Assembly (NCBI GenBank): GCA_019456255.1
Contig: VRUG01000025.1
Coordinates: 1-37,717, forward strand
Source: Planctomycetota bacterium
GTDB lineage: Bacteria > Planctomycetota > Phycisphaerae > Sedimentisphaerales > Anaerobacaceae
Direction: 5' to 3'
DNA length: 37,717 nucleotides
Shown piece after piece: positions 30,880 to 37,717 of the stretch; within the stretch, counting starts at the first letter, position 1; each line of letters opens with the position of its first letter. A program made the position numbers and the translations under genes. The notes under the pieces were generated by a model. That model saw nothing but the letters and a program-made list of their open reading frames with translations, was not told the origin of the DNA and searched no databases.

Positions 30880-31635
30880 TTAGCGAGATTTTTTGGGGTT
30901 TGGCGGTAAGCCCTTGTCACCAGCAGTAACCTTTTTGAGGTATGTTACTTCGGCTTTTGTAAGTTTTCTGAATTTTCCGACTCCAACGCCCCTGTCGTTG
31001 ATTTTTCCGATTTTCGCTCTTCTGAGGGACCTTACTTTTAGCCCAACCTTTACGAGCATTCTTCTAATCTGTCGATTCATACCTCTTCTAACGCTAATTT
31101 CAATGGCTGATTCTTTGTAGCTTTTCTTTAGTATTTTCACAGCGGTTCTTCCGGTTTTTCCTTCTGCGAGCCATACTCCTTTTTTTAGTTTTTCGACAGC
31201 AGCGGAATCAATCATTCCCTTTACCTGTGCGATATAAGTTTTCGCTAATTCGAATTTTGGATGTGTAAGCTTATTTGTCAGTTCGCTATCGTTGGTAAGA
31301 ATGATCAGGCCAGTGGTATCAATATCGAGTCTTCCGACGCAGAAAATTCTCTGTTTGGATTTAACAATATCGATAGCTCTTCTTCTGCCCTGCGGGTCGG
31401 AGTTAGTACAGATGACTCCTTTTGATTTATTCAGGAGGTAATAGACTTTTTCTTCAGCGCGAATTCTTTTTCCATTTACGGTAATAACATCTTTGTCCGG
31501 GTCAACAAAAGCGGGTAGTTGGTCGACGACTTTTCTATTTACTCGAACAAGTCCATCGGTGATTATCTCTTCGCATGCTCTTCTTGAAGCTATCCCTGCG
31601 GCAGCTAAAACTTTTTGTAATCTTATTTCGGCCAT
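30880..31635 (-). CDS. 23S/16S rRNA pseudouridine synthase, RsuA/RluB family
   Basis: The 251-residue protein has an N-terminal S4 RNA-binding domain (RLQKVLAAAGIASRRACEEI, residues 5-24) and a pseudouridine synthase domain with GRLDIDTTGLIILTND, whose catalytic Asp is Asp104. The later RRGMNRQIRRML fits the RNA-binding motif III of the RsuA/RluB/E/F branch. RluB (23S U2605) is the closest common member, but the sequence alone does not choose between the branch members. It precedes rpmB, 160 bases away, so two ribosome-related genes lie together. The C-terminal tail is basic (KGLPPNPKKSR). Confidence 0.85.
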   Translation of the reverse strand: MAEIRLQKVLAAAGIASRRACEEIITDGLVRVNRKVVDQLPAFVDPDKDVITVNGKRIRAEEKVYYLLNKSKGVICTNSDPQGRRRAIDIVKSKQRIFCVGRLDIDTTGLIILTNDSELTNKLTHPKFELAKTYIAQVKGMIDSAAVEKLKKGVWLAEGKTGRTAVKILKKSYKESAIEISVRRGMNRQIRRMLVKVGLKVRSLRRAKIGKINDRGVGVGKFRKLTKAEVTYLKKVTAGDKGLPPNPKKSR

Positions 31636-31675
31636 AATAAATACCTGTCAGCTTTTAAAGTAATAAGTTTTGCGT

Positions 31676-32590
31676 TTAATACGCCCAAATTGAATTAAGA
31701 TTTATTCCAAGTCTGTTCGCATAAATAATTGTGATGCATGAGAGTACCCAAAGGAGGGCTCCAAATTGAAAGGGTCTGTCGTTTGTAATTAGTTGAACCG
31801 GGCCTGAGAATTTCCCTTTTTGTATTAGGGCACTAAATCGGAAGATGCAGTATAGCACCAGCGGAGTAGTAAAGAGAAGGTTGTTAGTACCGAAAACTCT
31901 TATGGTTCTATCGTCGGTGGCATATAGTAAGAAACAAACGATAGCCAGTCCGCTGGTAACATCGAGCATGTGTGCCAAAAGCTCCGGTGTGTATCCAGCT
32001 AATGTTCTTCTGAACGCTTCACTGTTCTCGCCGAGTTGTGCTATTTCGCTTCGGCGTTTGGAAAAGCCCAAGAACAGGCATAATGCGAATGTGCATACAA
32101 TTAACCATGTTGAGATGTCGGCTCCAATTACGACGGCACCGGCAACAGCTCTTAGGCAAAAGCCTATAGATATAATTATGCAATCTAAAATCATCACATG
32201 TTTAAATATCAGTGAGTAGATAATCATCAAGACAATATAGACGATGATGATAAAAGCCAGTGTGTCGGTGAGCAGAAAGCTTCCGACGATGGCGGCTAAG
32301 AAGCAAATGACAGCTAAGATAATAGCGGACGGTACTGGAACCTGGCCTGAAGCGATTGGTCTTTTTGATTTTTCGGGATGCAGCCTATCAGAGTCTCGGT
32401 CAACAATATCGTTGAAGATATAGATGCCGGAAGCTGCGAGACAAAAACAGAAGAAGGCGCCTAAAGCACTGCCCATAGAAATTAGGACCTCGTCGATGGG
32501 TCCAAAAAGCTTTTTTCCAAAAATAAGGGCAGCGAAGACGAAGACATTTTTTGTCCAATGCCATGGTCTCATTATTTTTACGAAGTTCAT
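31676..32590 (-). CDS. UbiA-family prenyltransferase, decaprenyl-phosphate phosphoribosyltransferase-like
   Basis: The 304-residue membrane protein has 8-9 hydrophobic helices and the two UbiA Asp-rich motifs: NDIVDRDSD (60-68), followed by KSKRPIASG (75-82), and a later LDCIII-type helix start. The opening RPWHWTKN and the NDIVD...HP.K..RPIASG pattern are typical of the decaprenyl-phosphate phosphoribosyltransferase branch (mycobacterial Rv3806c), which joins phosphoribose to a polyprenyl phosphate for sugar-donor synthesis, more than of ubiquinone-type UbiA. The enzyme could thus feed arabinose- or ribose-type envelope glycans. The branch is inferred from memory of motifs. It diverges from the HAD gene, 158 bases away. 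Confidence 0.75.
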   Translation of the reverse strand: MNFVKIMRPWHWTKNVFVFAALIFGKKLFGPIDEVLISMGSALGAFFCFCLAASGIYIFNDIVDRDSDRLHPEKSKRPIASGQVPVPSAIILAVICFLAAIVGSFLLTDTLAFIIIVYIVLMIIYSLIFKHVMILDCIIISIGFCLRAVAGAVVIGADISTWLIVCTFALCLFLGFSKRRSEIAQLGENSEAFRRTLAGYTPELLAHMLDVTSGLAIVCFLLYATDDRTIRVFGTNNLLFTTPLVLYCIFRFSALIQKGKFSGPVQLITNDRPFQFGALLWVLSCITIIYANRLGINLNSIWAY

Positions 32591-32748
32591 AGCTTATCCT
32601 TTCGCTACATGTTTATGTCACATTTTTTTATATTGTGACCGGTCAAAAAGTATCTATTAAAATATCGACATTAAGCCTGATAATGTGTAGCATTATATTT
32701 TAGGCGAATCAAACGCCTTAAGTTGTATTATATTATGAGATATTGCTT

Positions 32749-33435
32749 ATGATAACAACAGTTGTTTTTGATTTAGATGACACTCTTTACGAAGAGATTT
32801 CTTACTGCCGGAGCGGTTTTGAGGCAGTCGCCCGCTTTTTAGCAGAAAAAGTGGCTTCAGCTTCTTCCGGGGAAATCTTTGATTCGCTTTGGGGGCAATT
32901 TACATCTGGCAACCACACGCAAACATTCAATACCGCTCTTGATGAGCTTAATATAGAATATGACGGCGAATTAATCGCAGAGCTGGTGAAAGTTTACCGC
33001 AATCATGAGCCTGAGATAAGTCTGCCGAAAGATTCTTCGGATATACTTACGGGCTTGAGTGGTAAATATACTTTGGCTATGTTGACAGATGGTTTTTTGC
33101 CGGCGCAAAAATTGAAGGTAGCGGCGTTGGGGATTGAGAAATATTTCAAGTGCATCGTTTATACAGAAGAGCTTGGCAGGGAGTTTTGGAAGCCTTGCCC
33201 TGTAGGATTCGAGAAAATAATGGAAGCTTTGAATGTCAAAGCGAATGAGATGGTTTATATAGGTGACAATGAATCGAAGGATTTTATTGCGCCTAATAAG
33301 CTTGGATTTAGAACTATCAAGCTTGCACGTGACGGACATATTCATACATCGACTTCTGATGACCCTGATTCGAAGCCGCAACATGTGATAACTAACTTAG
33401 ATGAATTGCCGGGTCTTCTTGAAAGTATTAAGTAA
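32749..33435 (+). CDS. HAD-family hydrolase (subfamily IA)
   Basis: The 228-residue phosphatase-like protein has the four HAD motifs: FDLDDTLYEE (nucleophile Asp), MLTDG (Thr), a Lys near KPCPVGFEK and YIGDNESKD (acidic pair). The helical cap between motifs I and II places it in subfamily IA (pyrimidine 5'-nucleotidase, phosphoglycolate phosphatase and relatives). The substrate is unknown. The longer frame begins with TTG two codons upstream; the ATG at 32749 is preferred. It is divergent from the UbiA-like gene, which allows, but does not show, a shared role such as dephosphorylating a phosphoribosylated polyprenyl product. Confidence 0.78.
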   Translation: MITTVVFDLDDTLYEEISYCRSGFEAVARFLAEKVASASSGEIFDSLWGQFTSGNHTQTFNTALDELNIEYDGELIAELVKVYRNHEPEISLPKDSSDILTGLSGKYTLAMLTDGFLPAQKLKVAALGIEKYFKCIVYTEELGREFWKPCPVGFEKIMEALNVKANEMVYIGDNESKDFIAPNKLGFRTIKLARDGHIHTSTSDDPDSKPQHVITNLDELPGLLESIK

Positions 33436-33444
33436 CTCAAACAA

Positions 33445-33645
33445 ACCGATTTTGACAAATCAGCCCATTTGAGAAATGCAGAATTAAGTCATGGGGACTC
33501 CTTACGGAGAAACCGACTTCGTCGGAGGTTGTTTTGTACTGGATTCCAGCCTTCGCGGGAATGACAAGATGTCGGAAACTATTCTCAACTTTTGTTGGGC
33601 AATAAGTTATACCGAAATTTAACGATTTGCCAATCAGTTTGAGTA
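33445..33645. repeat. Dispersed intergenic repeat, copy B
   Basis: The second copy of the element at 19407-19570. Shared blocks, in the same order and strand, are ACCGATTTTGA, GAGAAACCGACTTCGTCGGAGG, TGTTTTGTACTGGATTCC, TTCGCGGGAATGACA and TTGGGCAATAAGTTATA with ATTTAACGAT. Copy B has about 60 extra bases near its left end, and its hairpin arm differs by two bases. It lies between the HAD and ACR3 genes. Confidence 0.7.
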
Positions 33646-33684
33646 AGTAATAATAACTGATAATAAAATAGAGGGAGCGAAGCT

Positions 33685-34869
33685 ATGTCAAGCGAACAAC
33701 ATCTTGATACCAAATCAGGTATGAATATTTTTGAGAGATATCTAACGGTATGGGTTGGTTTGTGTATAGTTGGCGGGATACTTTTGGGTAAATTTGCGCC
33801 GGGGTTTGCCAAGTATCTCGATAGTCTTTCGGTTAATGTTAACGGGGCACCTGTGGTATCGATACCTATTGCGATATGTTTGTTTTTTATGATGTATCCG
33901 ATCATGGTTAAGATTGATTTCGGGGAGGTCTTACAGGCTGGGAAAAGCATTAAGCCTGTAGGTCTGACGTTATTTGTGAACTGGGCCATCAAGCCTTTTA
34001 CGATGTACGCGATATCGGTTTTCTTTTTGGGGACGTTATTTCACGCGTTTATCGGCGCCGAAGCAGTTGACTATGTCAGAATGCCTTTCGGTCTTGACCT
34101 TGATGTCGGGGCAGTTCATGGAGCCGGCACGGTTGTGTTAAGAGAGGGTATCAAGATGCTTGAAGTTCCGCTTTGGAGAAGTTATCTGGCGGGATGTATT
34201 TTGCTTGGCATTGCTCCATGTACCGCGATGGTTTTGGTGTGGGGTTATCTCGCAAAAGGCAACGACAGTCATACTCTTGTAATGGTTGCAATAAATTCAC
34301 TAACGATGTTATTACTTTATGGGGTTTTGGGTGGTTTTTTACTTGGTGTTGGTCGGCTGCCGGTGCCCTGGCAGGCATTGCTGCTGTCAATTGGGATATA
34401 TGTCGCGCTGCCTCTGGTGGCAGGATATTTTTCCCGAAAGTGGATAATAAGAGCAAAAGGTGAAACGTGGTTCAAGGAAAAATTTCTTCACATTCTGACA
34501 CCTGTGACGATTATCGCGTTATTATTTACGCTGGTGCTGCTCTTTTCTTTTAAGGGCGAGATGATCCTTTCCAATCCGCTTACAATTTTGTGGATAGCTA
34601 TTCCATTATTTATTCAAACTAATCTGATATTCTGGTTGGCGTACGGTTTGGCAAGATTTTTTGGTTTGAAATACAGCGATGCAGCTCCTTCGGCTATGAT
34701 AGGCGCCTCGAATCACTTTGAGGTTGCCATAGCTACGTCGGTAATGCTTTTCGGATTATCCTCAGGTGCTGCACTTGCGACAGTTGTGGGGGTTTTGATT
34801 GAGGTTCCCGTTATGCTTATGCTGGTGAAAATATGCCTTCGAACGCAAAACTGGTTTCCCAAAGAGTGA
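33685..34869 (+). CDS. arsB: ACR3-family arsenite efflux transporter
   Basis: The 394-residue, about ten-helix transporter exports arsenite with the membrane potential. Family marks are [16 protein letters not shown] (67-82), the conserved Cys179 in [30 protein letters not shown] and the terminal EVPVMLMLV. The helix 3-4 region (about 118-160) carries a longer polar loop than most members, with [12 protein letters not shown]. Shine-Dalgarno AGAGGGAG precedes the ATG at 33685. No arsR, arsC or arsM is nearby, so the gene stands alone behind the intergenic repeat. The symbol arsB is used loosely; acr3 is equally proper. Confidence 0.88.
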   Translation: MSSEQHLDTKSGMNIFERYLTVWVGLCIVGGILLGKFAPGFAKYLDSLSVNVNGAPVVSIPIAICLFFMMYPIMVKIDFGEVLQAGKSIKPVGLTLFVNWAIKPFTMYAISVFFLGTLFHAFIGAEAVDYVRMPFGLDLDVGAVHGAGTVVLREGIKMLEVPLWRSYLAGCILLGIAPCTAMVLVWGYLAKGNDSHTLVMVAINSLTMLLLYGVLGGFLLGVGRLPVPWQALLLSIGIYVALPLVAGYFSRKWIIRAKGETWFKEKFLHILTPVTIIALLFTLVLLFSFKGEMILSNPLTILWIAIPLFIQTNLIFWLAYGLARFFGLKYSDAAPSAMIGASNHFEVAIATSVMLFGLSSGAALATVVGVLIEVPVMLMLVKICLRTQNWFPKE

Positions 34870-34970
34870 TATTTTTGTTTTGTTAGATGCCTCATCGTCC
34901 TATTAATTTGGTGCAGAACCCCCAAATTGCCTATTTGTAACAGATTAAAGGGGTTATGGCTGTTTTTTTG

Positions 34971-34999
34971 TTGACTTAGAGGGTTTTTGTGACGATAAT
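34971..34999 (+). promoter_or_regulatory. Promoter of the coiled-coil protein gene
   Basis: TTGACT (34971-34976), a 17-base spacer and GATAAT (34994-34999) lie 58 bases upstream of the start codon; AAGGAG follows at 35043-35048. Confidence 0.55.
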
Positions 35000-35056
35000 G
35001 CATTATCTAAACTACCACAATTATTGATTTTTGAGTATTTCTAAGGAGTTTTTACG

Positions 35057-36487
35057 ATGCCCGCAGGCAAAAGACCACAAAGTAACGCAATGCTTTATAC
35101 TCTTATCACGTTTGTTGGGCTTTTCCTGGTCACAACAATCCTGTCAGTTATCTACTACGTTCAATTCGAAAAGCAGCGTGATATTGCAGATACGGCCAGT
35201 CGCGACCTTGAAAAGATTCTCAGCAAGTCGGAACAGCGCAAGGGATTAGGTAAAATCGTTGGCAGTATCCCCCGCGGTAAAAGCGGTCTTGGTACAATGG
35301 TGAGTTATCTCGACGAAATGATAACTTTGATAGTTGGCGGCCCGCTTGAAGAATCTACTGCAGAAACAAAAGTTGAAAATAGCAACAGCAAAGCTAAAGA
35401 CTTATTAGACAGTTTGGCTAAAAGGGACATTTCAATCGAAAACGGTCTTCTGTCAACATTAGAAAATGTGGAAGCTGTCCTGGAAGATACTGAAAAATCT
35501 GAAATTACTCTGATAGGTGAACTTGATGAACTTCGCCAAGAATTTGATGAGACAAGGAAAGTTACTTTTGAAAAAGAACAGACCCTGTTAGCGGAAAAAG
35601 AGAAATATCAACAGCAGGTTGAAGATATCAAGTCACAATATAATGCCCTTAAGAATTTGATGGAACAAAAAACGGAGCAGCAGGTTCAAATATTAGCAGC
35701 CCAGCTTGATGAAGAACGTGCGAAGCTTAAAGAAATAAAAGATAAGCTTCTTGAGACGAAGGCACAATATAAGATGGCAGACAACCGTATGAAGCGTGCC
35801 CAGAGGAAATTGTCGAAGCTTGTACCTGCTCCGGATAGAGCAGTAGCTTCGTTTAAGTCTGACGGAAAGATCATACTTATCAACGATATGGCAAAAATTG
35901 TACATTTGAATATCGGCAGTGAGGACGGAGTTTACCGTGGTTTGACATTTACCGTCTATGACAGCAGCCTTCCTATTCCAAAGGACGGCAAGGGAAAGGC
36001 TGAGATAGAAATATTTAATATTGATAAAAACACATCAACCGCCCGCATCATCCATTCAAAGATCAAGAATCCAATTATTCTCGGTGATAATGTTGCGAAT
36101 CTAATCTGGGGCAGCGAGAAATCGAACGAGTTTGTGGTAGCTGGCGCATTCGACATTGATAATAACGGCAAGATTGACTACAACGCTTCAGAGAAGATAA
36201 GAGCGTTGATAGAGAAATGGGGTGGCCGGGTTGCTGATTCAGTTTCAGTTGAGACGGATTTTCTGGTTCTCGGTAAAGCTCCGAAAGTTAACAAGAAGCC
36301 ATCATTTGAGGAGATGGAGATGTATCCTCTTGCGATGGATAAATATGAGCAGTCCATCAAGCGGCTGACGCATTACAAAGAGATGCTTGAATTGGCGAAC
36401 CGTTTATCCGTTCCGATATTTAATTACGAGAAATTTCTTTACTTCATCGGGTATAAGACCCAGTCAGGTAAGGCAGGCGCCTTTTAG
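35057..36487 (+). CDS. Membrane-anchored coiled-coil protein with BRCT-like segment
   Basis: The 476-residue protein has no function I can name. It has an N-terminal transmembrane helix (about 13-35), then a long charged, heptad-rich coiled coil (about 120-255) rich in E, K and Q, then a beta-rich region (about 262-352, IGSEDGVYRGLTFTVYD ... GDNVANLIW). Residues about 355-405 resemble a BRCT fold: EFVVAGAFDID..., then EKWGGRVADSVSVETDFLVLG, the pattern of the DNA ligase BRCT domain. The last 70 residues are helical. The long part should lie in the periplasm if the helix is a signal anchor, which would be odd for BRCT. AAGGAG supports the ATG. The gene meets nnrE tail-to-tail with a 4-base overlap. 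Confidence 0.7.
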   Translation: MPAGKRPQSNAMLYTLITFVGLFLVTTILSVIYYVQFEKQRDIADTASRDLEKILSKSEQRKGLGKIVGSIPRGKSGLGTMVSYLDEMITLIVGGPLEESTAETKVENSNSKAKDLLDSLAKRDISIENGLLSTLENVEAVLEDTEKSEITLIGELDELRQEFDETRKVTFEKEQTLLAEKEKYQQQVEDIKSQYNALKNLMEQKTEQQVQILAAQLDEERAKLKEIKDKLLETKAQYKMADNRMKRAQRKLSKLVPAPDRAVASFKSDGKIILINDMAKIVHLNIGSEDGVYRGLTFTVYDSSLPIPKDGKGKAEIEIFNIDKNTSTARIIHSKIKNPIILGDNVANLIWGSEKSNEFVVAGAFDIDNNGKIDYNASEKIRALIEKWGGRVADSVSVETDFLVLGKAPKVNKKPSFEEMEMYPLAMDKYEQSIKRLTHYKEMLELANRLSVPIFNYEKFLYFIGYKTQSGKAGAF

Positions 36488-37203
36488 ATTAGGTTTTCTT
36501 CTTTAGGTTCAACTCCAATTGAAGCGATGAAGATCTGGCCCGTATATTGGTTTGCATTTTCCAGGGTAAATCCTTTTTTCACAGCGACAAATGTCACGGT
36601 ATAATCAGCTTTTATCGCATCGCCAAGTGGCACAGCAGTATCACAATCCAAACCTGAGGGAATATCGACGGCTAACACTGGGCAGTTTAGTTTATTGATA
36701 GACTGTATTATATTGAGATATTCATCTTTCAGTTGGCCTGTTAGTCCGGTGCCAAAAATAGCATCTACGAGGAAATGTGAGTCCTTGGCAAAGGTTTCTA
36801 TTTTGTCATTGGCGTGGGGTGAATGCGGGTCGAGTTGCTGAATCGGTACCTGTGGCATAAATTGGTCCATCTTTTCGAGTATATTGAGGTTTGTTAAGGC
36901 ATCGTCTTTAATTTTTTCGCGGTCCCCGATGATTACAACTGTAACTTTGAAGCTGTCATTTAGTAAGTGTCTTGCAATGACATATCCATCTCCGCCATTA
37001 TTTCCGGTACCGCAGAAGATGCAGACTTTGGGTTTTGGGATGTCTGCGAGTTTTTCTTTAATAAGTTCGGCGCAGCTTCTACCGGCATTTTCCATTAGGA
37101 CGGCGCCTGGTATGCCCAGCTGGTTTATCGCCCTGCTGTCAAATGCTCTGACCTGTTCTCTTGTCATGACAAGGTGTTTTTTATCTGGTGAATATTTTTT
37201 CAT
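36484..37203 (-). CDS. nnrE: NAD(P)H-hydrate epimerase
   Basis: NnrE interconverts the R and S forms of damaged hydrated NAD(P)H, for repair by the partner dehydratase. The 239-residue protein is the YjeF N-terminal domain alone: GAVLMENAGR (33-42), the P-loop-like CGTGNNGGDGYVIARHL (64-80), VDAIFGTGLTG, and the C-terminal DIPSGLDCD. The fused C-terminal dehydratase (NnrD) found in many bacteria is missing, so that half must lie elsewhere. The ATG at 37203 has AGG nearby as the ribosome site. The 3' end overlaps the coiled-coil protein gene by four bases. Confidence 0.92.
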   Translation of the reverse strand: MKKYSPDKKHLVMTREQVRAFDSRAINQLGIPGAVLMENAGRSCAELIKEKLADIPKPKVCIFCGTGNNGGDGYVIARHLLNDSFKVTVVIIGDREKIKDDALTNLNILEKMDQFMPQVPIQQLDPHSPHANDKIETFAKDSHFLVDAIFGTGLTGQLKDEYLNIIQSINKLNCPVLAVDIPSGLDCDTAVPLGDAIKADYTVTFVAVKKGFTLENANQYTGQIFIASIGVEPKEENLI

Positions 37204-37263
37204 AATGACCTATTGTACCTTTTAAACTTATCACTTCAAGTGTGGTCAAATCCGAGACGACGT

Positions 37264-37306
37264 CCCTTCGACTGCGCTCCCTTCGACGTTGCTCAGGGCA
37301 GGCCGG
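37264..37306. repeat. Short dispersed repeat, CCCTTCGACT...CTCAGGG type
   Basis: CCCTTCGACTGCGCT followed by a second CCCTTCGACGTTGCTCAGGG and CAGGCC. It matches the unit at 14427-14461 but has its left half duplicated. Confidence 0.55.
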
Positions 37307-37309
37307 GTA

Positions 37310-37580
37310 GGCTGGGTAAATTGGGTTGCCGAAAAATTGGGTTCGTTTTTTTGCATTGCATATTGTGTAAATTGTTGTAATTCTTTATTAAATATAAGTT
37401 TAGGTTCATTTCTTTGTCCCTGAAATTGGGTTCGTTTAGTAAAACGTTTATATTTTGCAACAGCCGGGAAAATTGGGTTTGATTGGGTTTGTTTTTCACT
37501 TCGGCGAAAAGGTATTTTTGTTTGTAATTTGTTTTTGGGTAGTGGTTTAGGTTCATTTCTGCACTTTTTTAAATGGGTTT
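37310..37580 (-). repeat. Degenerate TTGGGTT-rich repeat region
   Basis: At least six TTGGGTT or TGGGTT units recur at irregular spacing, often followed by CGTTT or TGTTT. A longer unit, GGTTCATTTCT ... AAATTGGGTT/AAATGGGTTTG, is repeated at about 37404-37430 and 37550-37582. A minus-strand open frame across it reads as a peptide with repeated K-x-N-P / M-N-L-N-x-Y blocks; this is a result of the repeat, not a gene. I recall similar repeats in Phycisphaerae genomes. Confidence 0.5.
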
Positions 37581-37717
37581 GTTTTGCATATCTTGTTCAT
37601 TTTGATTGATCCGTCTTTTAAAATAGCAACCCCGCCCAGACAACATTTTGCATCTAAGCGAATTTAGCATGTTCATTTCGCATTCTCCAAAGGTGATAAA
37701 GTATCATTTTTCCACGA

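Larger units (their letters stand above)
37204..37717. other. Gene-free tail with degenerate repeats
   Basis: This 514-base stretch has no supportable gene. It holds a CCCTTCGACT-type repeat (about 37264-37306), the GGGTT-rich repeat region (about 37310-37580), and a small inverted repeat TGATA-AAG-TATCA (37694-37706) near the end that could belong to a gene beyond the window. Confidence 0.5.

Noticed and set aside
30423..30929. 168-residue plus-strand frame across rpmB
   Set aside because: It is antisense to rpmB and to the pseudouridine synthase end, and no family is visible.
37293..37556. 87-residue minus-strand frame at the right end
   Set aside because: Repeated blocks follow the DNA repeats; no ribosome site or domain; treated as non-coding.
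1..37717. CRISPR arrays, rRNA genes, phage genes or complete insertion sequences
   Set aside because: No regularly spaced repeats, rRNA-like sequence or transposase or integrase frames were found on either strand.

Overview
The window looks like a chromosomal fragment from a Gram-negative planctomycete of the class Phycisphaerae (Sedimentisphaerales-like). This is an inference from family resemblance, not from a marker-gene tree. The clues are tandem pseudopilin-like proteins that start with a prepilin N-terminus and end in the planctomycete H-X9-DG motif, secreted carbohydrate-active enzymes ending in or containing dockerin-like modules, a lipid A / heptose LPS gene set, and odd degenerate intergenic repeats.

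Left part (1-13.1 kb): after a fragment of a beta-propeller-like gene beside a possible insertion-sequence end, there is a compact beta-glucan utilisation locus. It has a cytoplasmic GH94/GH149/GH161-type phosphorylase (minus strand), a secreted GH16 laminarinase-like enzyme with Ig-like, CBM6, PASTA and dockerin-like modules (plus), a secreted multidomain clan GH-A enzyme with a PA14 domain and a dockerin-like module (minus), and two tandem GPH-type sugar symporters (plus). One symporter carries a roughly 205-residue extra domain in a predicted periplasmic loop. The simplest model is extracellular cutting of a beta-1,3-glucan by the two secreted enzymes, import by the symporters and cytoplasmic phosphorolysis. 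Three of the four CAZyme and rpmB promoters that I can propose share TACAAT as the -10 hexamer.

Middle-left (13.1-17 kb): three tandem, clearly duplicated pseudopilin-like genes (minus strand) with duplicated promoters and related hairpin terminators, then a tRNA-Lys(UUU).

Centre (17.2-26.4 kb, plus strand): an NAD-type isocitrate dehydrogenase-like gene and lpxK, then, after an intergenic repeat, a tightly packed LPS inner-core run: hldE, gmhA, gmhB (fused to two membrane helices and missing most zinc ligands), a GT9 heptosyltransferase fused to a WaaP/Kdo-kinase-like domain, a GT4 glycosyltransferase and plsY. No hldD is present in the window.

Centre-right (26.4-32.6 kb, minus strand): gatB, gatA, an alpha/beta-hydrolase inserted between gatA and gatC, gatC, rpmB, an RsuA/RluB-type pseudouridine synthase and a UbiA-family prenyltransferase resembling decaprenyl-phosphate phosphoribosyltransferase.

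Right end (32.7-37.7 kb): a HAD hydrolase, a second copy of the intergenic repeat, an ACR3-type arsenite transporter standing alone, a membrane-anchored coiled-coil protein with a BRCT-like segment, NAD(P)HX epimerase, and a 0.5-kb gene-free tail of degenerate GGGTT-rich repeats. No CRISPR array, complete mobile element, rRNA or phage gene was seen.
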